Virus record (IMG/VR): IMGVR_UViG_3300034198_002842
Location: 1-25,182 of that record
DNA: 25,182 nt
Direction: 5' to 3' (one strand)
Origin: a virus
Positions 11,154 to 19,887 of this stretch are shown here, in pieces. Position 1 is the stretch's first letter. Every line of letters begins with the position of its first letter. The notes below the pieces were generated by a model, which saw nothing but the letters and a program-made list of their open reading frames with translations, did not search any database and was not told the DNA's origin. The position numbers and the translations under genes were made by a program.

Positions 11154-11633
11154 ATGGCAGTTTTTAAATCACAATTTACAAGGGCGTTAACTGTAATTCC
11201 TTCAAACTATTGCAACATTCCATTCCCTGCTCCTATTGTATCTAGCTTTACTACAGGTAGTTGTATTGATACTCTAATGACAGATACTACTGTTGACTTT
11301 ATAGAACTTAATGTAAAAACAGGAGATATAATTTATTGTTATCCATCTGATTTTGCAGCAACTGTAGTTAGTGTTATAGATGCCAACACACTTGAATTAA
11401 ATATTTGTGGAATTGCAGATGGTGACCCATACACTATTTATCAAGCTTCACCTCAGACAGGACTAGGAAATACGGGTTGTTATTTAATGTCAAGTGCTGA
11501 AGTTACAGCAAGTGTTACTACAGTTGGTGGGGATGAGGTTGTTATTAACTTAAATCAATTTGTACACTATGGATTGCAGGTTATAAAGCTTCGTTCAATT
11601 TCAGGAGAAGCAACTTTAACAGCACTTTGGTAA
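11154..11633 (+). CDS. Probable virion structural protein (159 aa)
   Basis: Starts MAVFKSQFTRALTVIPSNYC. Length, high content of T, S, V and I, and the strand-rich pattern (DFIELNVKTGDIIYC, TVVSVIDANTLELNI) with a C-terminal ATLTALW are typical of small beta-rich phage head decoration or neck proteins. The motif NLKTGD..Y is reminiscent of jelly-roll/tube domain proteins, but no family is secure. It follows a run of short basic genes and precedes the lysis cassette. Confidence 0.65.
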   Translation: MAVFKSQFTRALTVIPSNYCNIPFPAPIVSSFTTGSCIDTLMTDTTVDFIELNVKTGDIIYCYPSDFAATVVSVIDANTLELNICGIADGDPYTIYQASPQTGLGNTGCYLMSSAEVTASVTTVGGDEVVINLNQFVHYGLQVIKLRSISGEATLTALW

Positions 11634-11634
11634 T

Positions 11635-11937
11635 ATGAAAGAGATATTAATTGATAACAATAACAGCAGGCTTGAGCATATGGCTGAAGAATTAGAGTCT
11701 TTAAAGATGGAGGTAGCTGAGATGAAAGCTATGCTCAAAGATGTTTACACATTGCTAGCAGGAAATCCAATTGACAAAGATTCAAATGGTTTGATTGCTA
11801 ACTTCAAAGAAATGAAAACAGAGTTGGATGACATTAAGGACCAACTTAGAAAATATAAAGCTTATTTCTATGCACTTGCTACGCTTATAAGTATGGGTGC
11901 ACTAAAGGTTATTGTTGATTTCTTTATTAAAAAGTAA
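11635..11937 (+). CDS. Coiled-coil membrane protein, holin-like (100 aa)
   Basis: A long charged coiled coil (about residues 10-75: RLEHMAEELESLKMEVAEMK, then EMKTELDDIKDQLRKYK) followed by one C-terminal membrane span (FYALATLISMGALKVIVDFF) and a short KK end. This matches XhlA-type or coiled-coil holin accessory proteins in layout, and the endolysin gene is 122 bases further on. Its stop overlaps the next ATG (TAATG). Confidence 0.65.
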   Translation: MKEILIDNNNSRLEHMAEELESLKMEVAEMKAMLKDVYTLLAGNPIDKDSNGLIANFKEMKTELDDIKDQLRKYKAYFYALATLISMGALKVIVDFFIKK

Positions 11938-12062
11938 TGGCTAAAGCAAAAGGTTTAGAAGTAAAAAAGCTTACATTTGGTAAGCGTAAGGGAGGTAAAC
12001 CATCTAAGTCTATGGGTCCCAAGTGTAAAAAAGTTTCTAAATATAAAGGTCAAGGACGATGA
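11937..12062 (+). CDS. Very small basic protein (41 aa)
   Basis: ATG at 11937-11939, TGA at 12060-12062. Begins MAKAKGLEVKKLTFGKRKGG and ends KKVSKYKGQGR; nearly a third lysine or arginine. Overlaps both neighbours by 1-4 bases (TAATG and ATGA), which strongly supports translation. Function unknown; similar basic peptides occur in the 9666-10028 genes. Confidence 0.6.
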   Translation: MAKAKGLEVKKLTFGKRKGGKPSKSMGPKCKKVSKYKGQGR

Positions 12063-12526
12063 TATTAACTCCACAAGAAGCATCAAAAAGATACGGCAAA
12101 CCAAATGAGACAGGTGCAGGGTACTTGGTAAAGATTGACTTGCCATATAAGATGCGTATAGCTTGGGATAAGGACCATACAGTTTCAAGTATGATGTGCC
12201 ACAAGGATGTTGCTGATAATTTCAAAGCTGTATTTAAGGACTTGCTTGAGCATTATGGATACGATAAGATTGTTGAGTTAGGTATTGACCTTTATGGTGG
12301 ATGCTTTAATTTTAGGAAGATGAGGGGTGGCACACAGATGTCTATGCACTCTTGGGGTATAGCCATTGACTTGGACCCTGATAGGAATCAATTGAAGGAG
12401 ACTAGCAAGACTGCTAGGTTTGCTCGTCCTGAGTACAAGCCTATGATTGATATATTCTACAAACACGGATTTCAATCGTTAGGAGTAGAGAAGAACTACG
12501 ATTGGATGCACTTCCAAATAAAATAA
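12059..12526 (+). CDS. Endolysin, M15-type (VanY-like) peptidase
   Basis: 155 residues. SMHSWGIAIDLDPDRN at 95-110 supplies the first zinc ligand H97 and Asp104 of the SxHxxGxAxD motif, and DWMHFQI at 148-154 the third ligand H151. This is the D-alanyl-D-alanine carboxypeptidase/M15 fold, used by many phages to cut peptidoglycan cross-links. No signal peptide is present, so export would depend on the neighbouring holin-like proteins. It lies between two holin-like membrane genes, forming a lysis cassette. Confidence 0.85.
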   Translation: MILTPQEASKRYGKPNETGAGYLVKIDLPYKMRIAWDKDHTVSSMMCHKDVADNFKAVFKDLLEHYGYDKIVELGIDLYGGCFNFRKMRGGTQMSMHSWGIAIDLDPDRNQLKETSKTARFARPEYKPMIDIFYKHGFQSLGVEKNYDWMHFQIK

Positions 12527-12531
12527 TAATT

Positions 12532-12990
12532 ATGCCGGATAGGAAAAAATTCAAAGACACTAAGGTTGGAAAATTCCTTAGTGATAAAGCACCTAAGATT
12601 GTTGAAGCCGTTGGGGATGTTCTTCCTGATAGGGGCGTACTAGGTATTGTAAAGAATCTGATATCGTCATCAGAGGATATGAGTCCTGAGGATAAGCAAA
12701 TTGCATTTGACCAATTGAAGGAGATATATGACATTGAGGTTAGGGATAGGGAATCTGCTAGGGTAAGGGAGATTGAGATTGCAAAGGTTAAAAACTTTGA
12801 CTTGTTGTTTTTACTTACAGGACTTATAGGTCTTGGAGTGTTTGTATTTATAGTGTATGCTATAGTTTACTTGCAGATACCTGCTGAGAATAAGGAGGTA
12901 TGGATACACCTGATAGGAATATGTGAGGGTGTTGTGCTTTCAATATTTGGTTATTACTTTGGGAGTGCGGTCAAGAGAAATATTCATTAA
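12532..12990 (+). CDS. Putative holin (152 aa)
   Basis: The frame is open from 12502, but the ATG at 12532 (MPDRKKFKDTKVGKFLSDKA) lies 5 bases after the endolysin stop and I choose it. The first ~90 residues are amphipathic and charged (SPEDKQIAFDQLKEIYDIEV); two membrane spans follow, LLFLLTGLIGLGVFVFIVYA and HLIGICEGVVLSIFGYYFG, ending FGSAVKRNIH. The end FG-SA-K is similar to that of some three-span phage holins. Position after the endolysin supports this. Confidence 0.7.
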   Translation: MPDRKKFKDTKVGKFLSDKAPKIVEAVGDVLPDRGVLGIVKNLISSSEDMSPEDKQIAFDQLKEIYDIEVRDRESARVREIEIAKVKNFDLLFLLTGLIGLGVFVFIVYAIVYLQIPAENKEVWIHLIGICEGVVLSIFGYYFGSAVKRNIH

Positions 12991-12997
12991 AAAAGTT

Positions 12998-13005
12998 TAC
13001 CTTTG
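12998..13005 (+). promoter_or_regulatory. -7 promoter element
   Basis: TACCTTTG, 28 bases before the ATG at 13034, after the holin stop. It fits the TAnnTTTG element; the -33 site is not clear. Confidence 0.45.
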
Positions 13006-13033
13006 CTTAATTAATAATTAAAACTTAAATCAA

Positions 13034-13276
13034 ATGTCAGAAGAAAAAAAATTAGTAACTCAGGAAGAGTTAACCGTTATTCAGAATATGAATTCTGATT
13101 TCAGTAAAGCTAAGGCTAGCCTTGGTGACTTAGAGTTACAAAAACACGGATTATTAAAGTATATTGATGACTTGAAAGCGTCATTTACAGCTCACGAAAA
13201 AGAGTTAATTGCTAAGTACGGAGAAGATGCAGTAATCAATATTCAAACAGGAGAAATAACTAAAAAAGAAAAATAA
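13034..13276 (+). CDS. Small coiled-coil protein (80 aa)
   Basis: Begins MSEEKKLVTQEELTVIQNMN. Helical and charged for about 65 residues (SDFSKAKASLGDLELQKHGL), ending with a YGEDAVINIQTGEITKKEK hairpin. It lies 1 base before the next start and 28 bases after a promoter element. This shape is common in phages of Bacteroidota, next to structural genes; a chaperone-like or assembly role is possible but not known. Confidence 0.65.
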   Translation: MSEEKKLVTQEELTVIQNMNSDFSKAKASLGDLELQKHGLLKYIDDLKASFTAHEKELIAKYGEDAVINIQTGEITKKEK

Positions 13277-13277
13277 T

Positions 13278-13619
13278 ATGACACCGGGAAAATTTATCGG
13301 AACATTGTTTCAATCTAGAGATGCAATGCACATTGCTCACTTACAAACAACTTCTTTTGCTGAGCATAAGGCGTTGAATGGTTATTACGATGATATCCTT
13401 GACTTGACAGACAAGTTTACTGAGGCTTACTTTGGTAAATTTAAAAGAGTTGAGATTGTTATCCCTGAATCTAAGGTATTGGATGCTATTTCTCATTTAA
13501 AGGAATTGCAATCTATTCTTGAGACAGAAAGAGATAACTATCCTTCTGAACTTCAGAATATCATTGACGAGATGTTAGGCTTGGTTGACAAGACCTTATA
13601 TCTGTTAACTTTAAACTAA
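13278..13619 (+). CDS. DUF5856-like helical protein (113 aa)
   Basis: Starts MTPGKFIGTLFQSRDAMHIA. The stretch AHLQTTSFAEHKALNGYYDD followed by helices looks like a four-helix bundle of the ferritin/Dps-like type, with H and E spaced along helix one. The pattern SRxxxHxxHLQTxSxAEHKALxxYY is what I recall of a small family of unknown function (DUF5856, name not certain) in phages. Directly follows the coiled-coil gene. Confidence 0.7.
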   Translation: MTPGKFIGTLFQSRDAMHIAHLQTTSFAEHKALNGYYDDILDLTDKFTEAYFGKFKRVEIVIPESKVLDAISHLKELQSILETERDNYPSELQNIIDEMLGLVDKTLYLLTLN

Positions 13620-13628
13620 GCAGTATAA

Positions 13629-16142
13629 ATGGCTAAAATAAGCACATATGTCATCGATGGTACAATTGTCGATGGAGATAAGGTTATAGGCAGTGATGCC
13701 AATAATGATATGGTCACCAAGAACTACACGGTTGGTGACCTTACTGCTTATATGGCTAATTCTATTGGTAATGACTTCTTAGTTCCTTATGTAAACGCCA
13801 ATGATGACGTAGACTTAGGGTTGTTTAGCTTATCTGCTTTAAATTTAAAGATAACAAGTAGCCTTTATGCAAATGGTAGTAAAGGTCTCCCCGGTCAAGT
13901 TCTTATGAGTCAGGGTGACTATCCTGCTATGTGGGGGTACAATGTTGGTAGTCAGAACTTACAGAATGTTTTAGACCAAGGCAATCAAGCTGACTTGTCT
14001 ATTATATTAAACAATGCTAGTAGTGAGATTCTATTAGATACAACAGGTATCAACTATCCAACGTCATCTATTCTTATAAAGAACAATACTGCTAATAATC
14101 AAACATTATTAAGCACAGATTCTTTAAATATAGTAAAGAACAGTGGAGTTGAGTCTGTATATTCTAGCAATAATATAGTATACACTGCAGGTGGGAACGA
14201 TATAACTTTAGCAATATCGGCTTACAATAATCAGACGTTATATCTGCCATCACAAACAGGAGCGTTGGTGCTATCTGTTAACGGTGTATTTGCTGATATG
14301 TCGGGAAGTATTATACTTCCTTCATCAGGAGGTAGTGTTACTAGCATAAATACATCTGCTCCATTAACAGGCGGTCCTATTACTACTGCGGGTACAATAG
14401 GTATAACTCAATCGGGAGTATCTACAGATGGTTATTTATCTAGTACTGATTGGAATTTATTTAATAATAAGGTTCCATCTAGTAGAACATTAACTATAAA
14501 TGGTACATCGTACGACTTGAGTGCTGACAGGAGTTGGACAGTTACAGGGCTACCTAGTCAGGCTACTCACGCGGGGGAGTATTTAACTACAGATGGCGTA
14601 AATGCTAGTTGGGTTCCTATATCTTTGAGCACACCAACACTGCAAGAAGTAACTGATGCAGGAAATATCACTACTAATGATATATCTGTAAACTCAATAT
14701 TCTTATATGATGCTGACAATGATGACTATGCTAATTTAGTTGCAGCTGACTCTCATTGGGAATTTATTTCATCTCCACTTTCTACTAGGTATAATTTTTC
14801 TTTGTACAATAGTAATCTGACTTCAAATAAAAGTTTTTATTTACCAAACGTAACAGCTAAGACATTAGCCTTGTCTGTAAATGGTAACTATGCTAATGCA
14901 AATGGAGATATAACAATTACCATACCTACACCTGCTACTCCAACTTTGCAAGAGGTTACAACTGCGGGTAATACTACAGATAAGAGCATATATTCAACTA
15001 AGAATACAGGTGCTACTAATATTGGAGTATATGGAGCTTATGGAGCAGCGGGAATATATCAATCTACCGGAGCTTCATATTTATATGTTTCAAAGGGTGC
15101 TGTTAATGCCGGTACAATAAATGCAGATAACTTAACTGCTGCTAGAGCATATCAATTACCTAATGCTAGTGGAACTATTCCATTGTCAGTAAATGGCGTT
15201 ACTGCTAATTCAAGTGGAGATATAACAATAACTACAGGAGCATCTCCCCTTACAACAAAAGGAGATTTATATACATATAGTACAGTTGATACAAGACTTC
15301 CTGTAGGATTAGATACACAGGTTTTATTAGCAGATAGTACTACAGCTACAGGATTAAAATGGGGAAGTAATACCGCTGCTACACCAACGGGATATTATGC
15401 ACAATATCAAGATGACATAACGCAAACTATTTCAGTAATTAATACAGGATATCCAATTAAATTTAGAACATTGGATATAAATAATGGTGTTACAGTAGTT
15501 AGTGATTCTCGTATTACATTTGCTAATACAGGAATATACAACTTGCAATTTAGTGTTCAACTTGAAAATAGCGATACTCAAGAGCACGACGTAACAATAT
15601 GGCTTAGAAAAAATGGTGTGGATGTAGCAGGTTCGGCAGGATTTGTTGCAGTAGTTTCAAAACACGGTGGTATAAATGGACACGTATTACCTTCTTGGAA
15701 TTATTTGTTAGATGTTGTTGGAGGCGAATACTATGAGTTGGTATGGAGTGCGACAAGTACTCAGGTAACTATGCCATTCATTGCAGCAGGTAATCCGCCT
15801 CCATCTACTGCTTCTGCAATATTTACTGTAACACAACAAGCGGGTATAATGGCAGGAACAGGTATAAGCAGGGGTATATACTCAGTTTCTACAAATACAT
15901 CTGCAGGTTCAGGTGCAAATGTTGACTACGTTTACCTTGTGTCAGCGGCAGCAACAATAACTCTTCCTACAGCTGTAGGTAATACAAATACATATACAAT
16001 AAAGAGGACAAATGCAGGCACTGTTAATATTGCAACTACGTCTTCTCAAACAATAGATGGTAGTGCTTCTCCTATAAGTTTAAATGTACAGTATGCATCG
16101 TTAACATTAGTTAGTGATGGTGCAAATTGGAATATAATTTAA
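13629..16142 (+). CDS. Tail fibre / adhesin-like structural protein (837 aa)
   Basis: The N-terminal ~45 residues (MAKISTYVIDGTIVDGDKVI...) closely resemble the start of the 18358 gene, so the two share an anchoring domain. The middle has three imperfect copies of L-SVNG-x-x-A-(N/D)-x-x-GDIT (around 14265, 14865 and 15180) and repeats of the LQEVTxAGN type. The C-terminus, from about residue 590, has the layout of a C1q/TNF-like jelly roll (RITFANTGIYNLQFSVQLEN, HDVTIWLRKNGVDVAGS), followed by a low-complexity beta-rich tail ending DGANWNII, which could fold into a beta-helix. Expected role: virion-attached receptor-binding fibre. Ends by overlapping the HNH gene (TAATG). Confidence 0.75.
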   Translation: MAKISTYVIDGTIVDGDKVIGSDANNDMVTKNYTVGDLTAYMANSIGNDFLVPYVNANDDVDLGLFSLSALNLKITSSLYANGSKGLPGQVLMSQGDYPAMWGYNVGSQNLQNVLDQGNQADLSIILNNASSEILLDTTGINYPTSSILIKNNTANNQTLLSTDSLNIVKNSGVESVYSSNNIVYTAGGNDITLAISAYNNQTLYLPSQTGALVLSVNGVFADMSGSIILPSSGGSVTSINTSAPLTGGPITTAGTIGITQSGVSTDGYLSSTDWNLFNNKVPSSRTLTINGTSYDLSADRSWTVTGLPSQATHAGEYLTTDGVNASWVPISLSTPTLQEVTDAGNITTNDISVNSIFLYDADNDDYANLVAADSHWEFISSPLSTRYNFSLYNSNLTSNKSFYLPNVTAKTLALSVNGNYANANGDITITIPTPATPTLQEVTTAGNTTDKSIYSTKNTGATNIGVYGAYGAAGIYQSTGASYLYVSKGAVNAGTINADNLTAARAYQLPNASGTIPLSVNGVTANSSGDITITTGASPLTTKGDLYTYSTVDTRLPVGLDTQVLLADSTTATGLKWGSNTAATPTGYYAQYQDDITQTISVINTGYPIKFRTLDINNGVTVVSDSRITFANTGIYNLQFSVQLENSDTQEHDVTIWLRKNGVDVAGSAGFVAVVSKHGGINGHVLPSWNYLLDVVGGEYYELVWSATSTQVTMPFIAAGNPPPSTASAIFTVTQQAGIMAGTGISRGIYSVSTNTSAGSGANVDYVYLVSAAATITLPTAVGNTNTYTIKRTNAGTVNIATTSSQTIDGSASPISLNVQYASLTLVSDGANWNII

Positions 16143-16699
16143 TGAGAAAAAAAGAATTAGTTGTATGCGGTATGTGCAAGACTGAATATCTAAAGCGTTT
16201 GGATACGATGAAGAATTGGTCAGGTTTTTGTAGGACCTGTTGCTCAAAAAAAAAGTTAGAAGATGTTCTGAGCAAAAAGGCAAAGAGACAATATAAGTCT
16301 TGCGCATTGTGTTCAAAGTCAACAAAGAGTATAGGCAAGTCTAACTACTGCGGTGATTGTTATAATAAAAATAAACCTAAAGGAGATAAACATTGGAGAT
16401 GGTTTGAGGATAGGTCTAAATTAAAAAAGGACAATAAAAGGAATGACTCTGCATATGGTGAATGGAGGAAATTGGTTTGGATAAGGGATGGGTTTGAGTG
16501 TCAATTAAAAGATGAAACGTGTTTGGGTAGGATTGAAGTGCACCATATACACGAATGGGCAACTCACAAGGAGCTAAGATATTGTGTTAAAAATGGTATA
16601 ACTTTGTGCAAAAAACACCATCCTAGAAAGAAGAAAGATGTTCTAGATATGGTTGATACCTTAAAAAAAATTGTTAACGATAAAAATATTTTAAATTGA
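16142..16699 (+). CDS. HNH endonuclease (free-standing)
   Basis: I use the ATG at 16142 (MRKKELVVCGMCKTEYLK), which overlaps the stop of the fibre gene; the frame extends a few codons further upstream. Two N-terminal zinc-binding regions are visible: CGMC (9/12) with CRTC (30/33), and CALC (54/57) with CGDC (70/73). The HNH motif follows at 111-160: LVWIRDGFEC, IEVHHIHEW (H134, H135), NGITLCKKHH (N151, H159). HNH genes between tail-fibre genes are typical mobile homing-type elements. A site that it cuts may lie at the junction. Confidence 0.85.
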   Translation: MRKKELVVCGMCKTEYLKRLDTMKNWSGFCRTCCSKKKLEDVLSKKAKRQYKSCALCSKSTKSIGKSNYCGDCYNKNKPKGDKHWRWFEDRSKLKKDNKRNDSAYGEWRKLVWIRDGFECQLKDETCLGRIEVHHIHEWATHKELRYCVKNGITLCKKHHPRKKKDVLDMVDTLKKIVNDKNILN

Positions 16700-17220
16700 G
16701 TTATAATCCTTTAAATCCAAATGGACAGGCAACGATGACGAATTCGTCACCCGTTGTAATTGCTAGTAATCAATCTGCAGTTCCTGTAAGTGGAACCTTT
16801 TACCAAACTACACAACCTGTAAGTGGAACAGTTACCGCAAATGCAGGTACAGGTACAATGAATGTATCAATATTAGCATCTGCTTCAGGTGGTGATACTG
16901 TTTATCATTTAGTATCAGCAGCATCAACTAATGCTACAAATATTAAGGCTAGTGCAGGTAAGGTTACGGGATGGTACATTTATAACTCAAATGCCTCAGC
17001 TAGAAAGGTTGTATTCCATAATACTGCGGGCACGCCAACAGCGGGCGCAAGTGTATACTATGCTCTTATGATTCCGGGTCTAGCTGCTGCAAACGTAAGT
17101 TTCCCTGATGGATTAGACTTTTCAACAGGGATTGCAATTACTACCGTAACAGGTCTTGCTGATAGTGATGCAACAGCAGTAGCTTTAAATGACCTTATAA
17201 TAAATATCTTTTACAAATAA
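16696..17220 (+). CDS. Virion adhesin-like protein, TTG start (174 aa)
   Basis: No ATG fits the start: TTG at 16696-16698 overlaps the HNH stop (TTGA) and gives MSYNPLNPNGQATMTNSSPV; the first ATG would be at 16735 inside the conserved-looking NGQATM-S-PVVIAS segment. I prefer TTG. The sequence is small-residue-rich (PVSGTVTANAGTGT) and beta-rich, ending VALNDLIINIFYK. Such PVVIASxQSAVPVSG proteins occur in phage tail modules. Translational coupling to the HNH gene would be unusual, as an insertion element would have to provide it. Confidence 0.65.
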   Translation: MSYNPLNPNGQATMTNSSPVVIASNQSAVPVSGTFYQTTQPVSGTVTANAGTGTMNVSILASASGGDTVYHLVSAASTNATNIKASAGKVTGWYIYNSNASARKVVFHNTAGTPTAGASVYYALMIPGLAAANVSFPDGLDFSTGIAITTVTGLADSDATAVALNDLIINIFYK

Positions 17221-17230
17221 AATATAAGAA

Positions 17231-17479
17231 ATGCAAATTACACCTACTGATTTTGTGCAGGTTCCTTTAGATGGAACTGCTACTGAACTTGAGATAATAG
17301 TTCAACCGTTCCCTTTATTTCCAACATCAATAAGTGTGTTTTGGAAAGTTAGTGGCATTAATGTTGGAAAGGAAGGAACACTAGTTCTTCCAAAGTCAAT
17401 TATTGACCAATGGGGGATTGATGACAATGTAGTAAAAAATTACGTTCTTCAACAATTAAACTTAACTGAGGCTATATAA
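17231..17479 (+). CDS. Hypothetical tail-module protein (82 aa)
   Basis: Starts MQITPTDFVQVPLDGTATEL, ends YVLQQLNLTEAI. Beta-rich with a tryptophan-containing core (ISVFWKVSGINVGKEGTLVL). It lies between two adhesin-like genes with 1- and 10-base gaps. It might be a short head-tail or fibre accessory protein; no family recognised. Confidence 0.65.
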   Translation: MQITPTDFVQVPLDGTATELEIIVQPFPLFPTSISVFWKVSGINVGKEGTLVLPKSIIDQWGIDDNVVKNYVLQQLNLTEAI

Positions 17480-17480
17480 T

Positions 17481-18311
17481 ATGGCTAATAGATTTTGGGT
17501 AGGAGGAACAGGTACTTGGAATGCTGCTAATACAGCAAATTGGGCTGCAACAACAGGTGGTGCAGGGGGGCAAAGTGTTCCTGTGGCAGCAGATGTTGTT
17601 ACTTTTGATGCATCTTCAGGTGGAGGTGTGGTTACTGTTAATACTAATTTTAATATAACTTCTCTTACTATTGGTGCGTTTAATGGCACACTTGATTTTA
17701 GTGCAAATAATAATAGTCCTACAATGGGAAGTTTTAGTGGGACAGGAACAGGAACTAGAACTCTTAATATGGGGAGTGGCACTTGGACTATATCAGGAGC
17801 AGGTGGACCTTGGAATATTTCTACATCTACAAATATGACACTTAATGCTCAACAGAGTAGAATATTATTAACAAATACAGGAGGTTTAAATATAACTTTT
17901 AATGGAGGTAATTTAACATATTATATAGTTGAATATTCAAGAGTGGGTGGCGGAAATTTAACAATTAGTGGAAGTAATACATTCGCTAATTTTATAGACA
18001 ATACAATAAATACAGCTCACTCTATACTATTCCCAAGTGGTGCTACAAATAACTTTTATAGATTTAATGTAAGGGGTTCTGCAGGAGCTTTAATTACACT
18101 TTCAAGGTCTTCAACTGTAGGTGCTCAACTTGTAAAACTTGGACAGGGAACTGTTTGCAATTGTGATTATATAACCTTATCAACAAACCAAGTACAAGTA
18201 AATCCTGCAAATACTTGGTATAGGGGAGCTAATGGAACGGGAACATCAACAGGATGGGGAAACTCTCCAACTAGTTCGCAGTCATTAGGGGGCGTTGGAG
18301 GCGTGGGATAA
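17481..18311 (+). CDS. Beta-rich adhesin-like virion protein (276 aa)
   Basis: Begins MANRFWVGGTGTWNAANTAN; the WVGGTGTWNAxNTANWA.TSGGAGG pattern is common in phage structural proteins and in secreted beta-helical adhesins. Most of the protein is short repeating strands rich in N, T, S and G (FNITSLTIGAFNGTLDFSAN), consistent with a beta-helix or beta-solenoid. The C-terminus is glycine-rich (SLGGVGGVG). It probably forms a receptor-binding or host-surface-binding part of the tail. Confidence 0.7.
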   Translation: MANRFWVGGTGTWNAANTANWAATTGGAGGQSVPVAADVVTFDASSGGGVVTVNTNFNITSLTIGAFNGTLDFSANNNSPTMGSFSGTGTGTRTLNMGSGTWTISGAGGPWNISTSTNMTLNAQQSRILLTNTGGLNITFNGGNLTYYIVEYSRVGGGNLTISGSNTFANFIDNTINTAHSILFPSGATNNFYRFNVRGSAGALITLSRSSTVGAQLVKLGQGTVCNCDYITLSTNQVQVNPANTWYRGANGTGTSTGWGNSPTSSQSLGGVGGVG

Positions 18312-18328
18312 AAATAAAAAATAAAACA

Positions 18329-18336
18329 TACCTTTG
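18329..18336 (+). promoter_or_regulatory. -7 promoter element
   Basis: TACCTTTG, 21 bases before the ATG at 18358, in the only intergenic gap of the tail module (18312-18357). It fits the Bacteroidota -7 element. Confidence 0.45.
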
Positions 18337-18357
18337 TAAGTAAAATAAAGAAAAGAA

Positions 18358-19887
18358 ATGGGAAAAATTGAAACATATCCGGTGGCAGACTCGCCGATAT
18401 CAGGCAGTGATAAATTAATTGGTACTGATAGTGTAAATGATAATGCTACCAAAAACTTTACGGTATCTGAGCTAGCCGACTTTATAGGTGGTGGTGGAAC
18501 GGGTTCTACGGGACCACAAGGTGCTCAAGGACCTGCGGGACCTCAGGGTCCTCCCGGACCTGTTGGACCTGCCGGACTTAGATGGAGAGGCTCTTGGGTT
18601 GCGGGTACATCATATCTTGTAAACGATGCAGTAGGATTTAATGGGGCTTCTTGGTTTTGTATTGTTGCAACATCAGGCACAACTCTTCCTAACTTAGATA
18701 CAACGCATTGGGCTTTACTAGCTTCTCAAGGGGCTACGGGTGCTACAGGTCCTACGGGTGCTCAGGGACCTACAGGTGCTCAGGGTCCTCAGGGACCTGC
18801 AGGTGGAGCGGGGTCAACTTGGTCATTATCAGGTAATTTAGGAACTATAGCGGGTACAAATTTTGTTGGAACGCTAGATGCTAATGACCTTGTATTTAAA
18901 GTTGATAGTACGGAAAGAATGAGAATTAGAAATAGTGACGGATATGTTTTAGCTATAAATGGATTTCTTGCTCAAAGTGTAGTAGATACTTCTATTACTG
19001 CTAGCTCATCTACTAGTTCTAATGGATATGCTACAATTGGTCAGAACACTACAGATAAAGGATTTTTAACTTTATCAAATGGAACTAGAGCGGTTAAGTT
19101 AAAGGCTACTAATATAACAACAGCAGATAAGGCTATTGAATTTCCTAATGCAAGTGGTACATTAGCTTTGACTAGTGATTTATCAGGAATAAACTTGCAG
19201 ACTGTTACTACTGCAGGAAATACAACTAGTAATAATATTACTATTATTAATGGATTTAGTACAGAATTTATAGCGACTTCAAGTGCAGGTGATGGCACAG
19301 CTACAATTGGGCAAACATATGGAGAAGGACCATATCTTAAATTATATAATGGTGTTAAAACAGTTAAATTAAGTGCTACAAACATAGCAACTTCCGATAA
19401 GTTTATTGAATTCCCTAATGCAAGTGGAACATTAGCATTAACAAATAATACTTGGTCGTTGTCAGGAAATGCAGGAACAACTGCAGGTACTAACTTTATT
19501 GGAACTACTGATGCTCAAGATGTTATTTTTAAAGCGAATGGTGTAGAATTAATGAGAATTGATAATGTATATGGTGATGTATATGCTACTAATTCATTTA
19601 AAGCTTATTCTACAGGAGATACAAGTATTCAAGCGGTATCGGGATTGGGTAACGGTATTGCTATGTTGGCTCAAGATGCTACTGATAAAGCGTATTTATT
19701 TTTATCTGATGGTGGAGTTGGTTCCGGTCAAATGAAATGTACTACATTAACTAATAATAGAGTTTATCAACTTCCCGATGCAAGTGGGACATTCGCAGTA
19801 TCAACAACAGTCGGATACAGTGGGTCTAAAACTATAGGAGGTGAAGTTTATACTTGGCAAAACGGAGTATTAATATCAGTAGTATAA
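18358..19887 (+). CDS. Collagen-like tail fibre with carbohydrate-binding-like segment (509 aa)
   Basis: The N-terminus (MGKIETYPVADSPISGSDKL) is paralogous to that of the 13629 fibre. Two collagen-like Gly-X-Y blocks follow (GPQGAQGPAGPQGPPGPVG at ~52-75; GATGPTGAQGPTGAQGPQG at ~128-150). Between them RWRGSWVAGTSYLVNDAVGF, then WFCIVAT, matches the aromatic pattern of CBM5/12-type carbohydrate-binding domains. Two repeats of a WSLSGN-GTxAGTNF-GT block follow (about 18820 and 19450), then beta-rich sequence, ending TWQNGVLISVV. A receptor-binding fibre is likely. Overlaps the next ATG (TAATG). Confidence 0.78.
   Translation: MGKIETYPVADSPISGSDKLIGTDSVNDNATKNFTVSELADFIGGGGTGSTGPQGAQGPAGPQGPPGPVGPAGLRWRGSWVAGTSYLVNDAVGFNGASWFCIVATSGTTLPNLDTTHWALLASQGATGATGPTGAQGPTGAQGPQGPAGGAGSTWSLSGNLGTIAGTNFVGTLDANDLVFKVDSTERMRIRNSDGYVLAINGFLAQSVVDTSITASSSTSSNGYATIGQNTTDKGFLTLSNGTRAVKLKATNITTADKAIEFPNASGTLALTSDLSGINLQTVTTAGNTTSNNITIINGFSTEFIATSSAGDGTATIGQTYGEGPYLKLYNGVKTVKLSATNIATSDKFIEFPNASGTLALTNNTWSLSGNAGTTAGTNFIGTTDAQDVIFKANGVELMRIDNVYGDVYATNSFKAYSTGDTSIQAVSGLGNGIAMLAQDATDKAYLFLSDGGVGSGQMKCTTLTNNRVYQLPDASGTFAVSTTVGYSGSKTIGGEVYTWQNGVLISVV

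Noticed and set aside
14300-14340. CTGATGA with a following stem on the minus strand within the fibre gene
   Set aside because: The base following the stem is GAC instead of GAA and no stem III exists.
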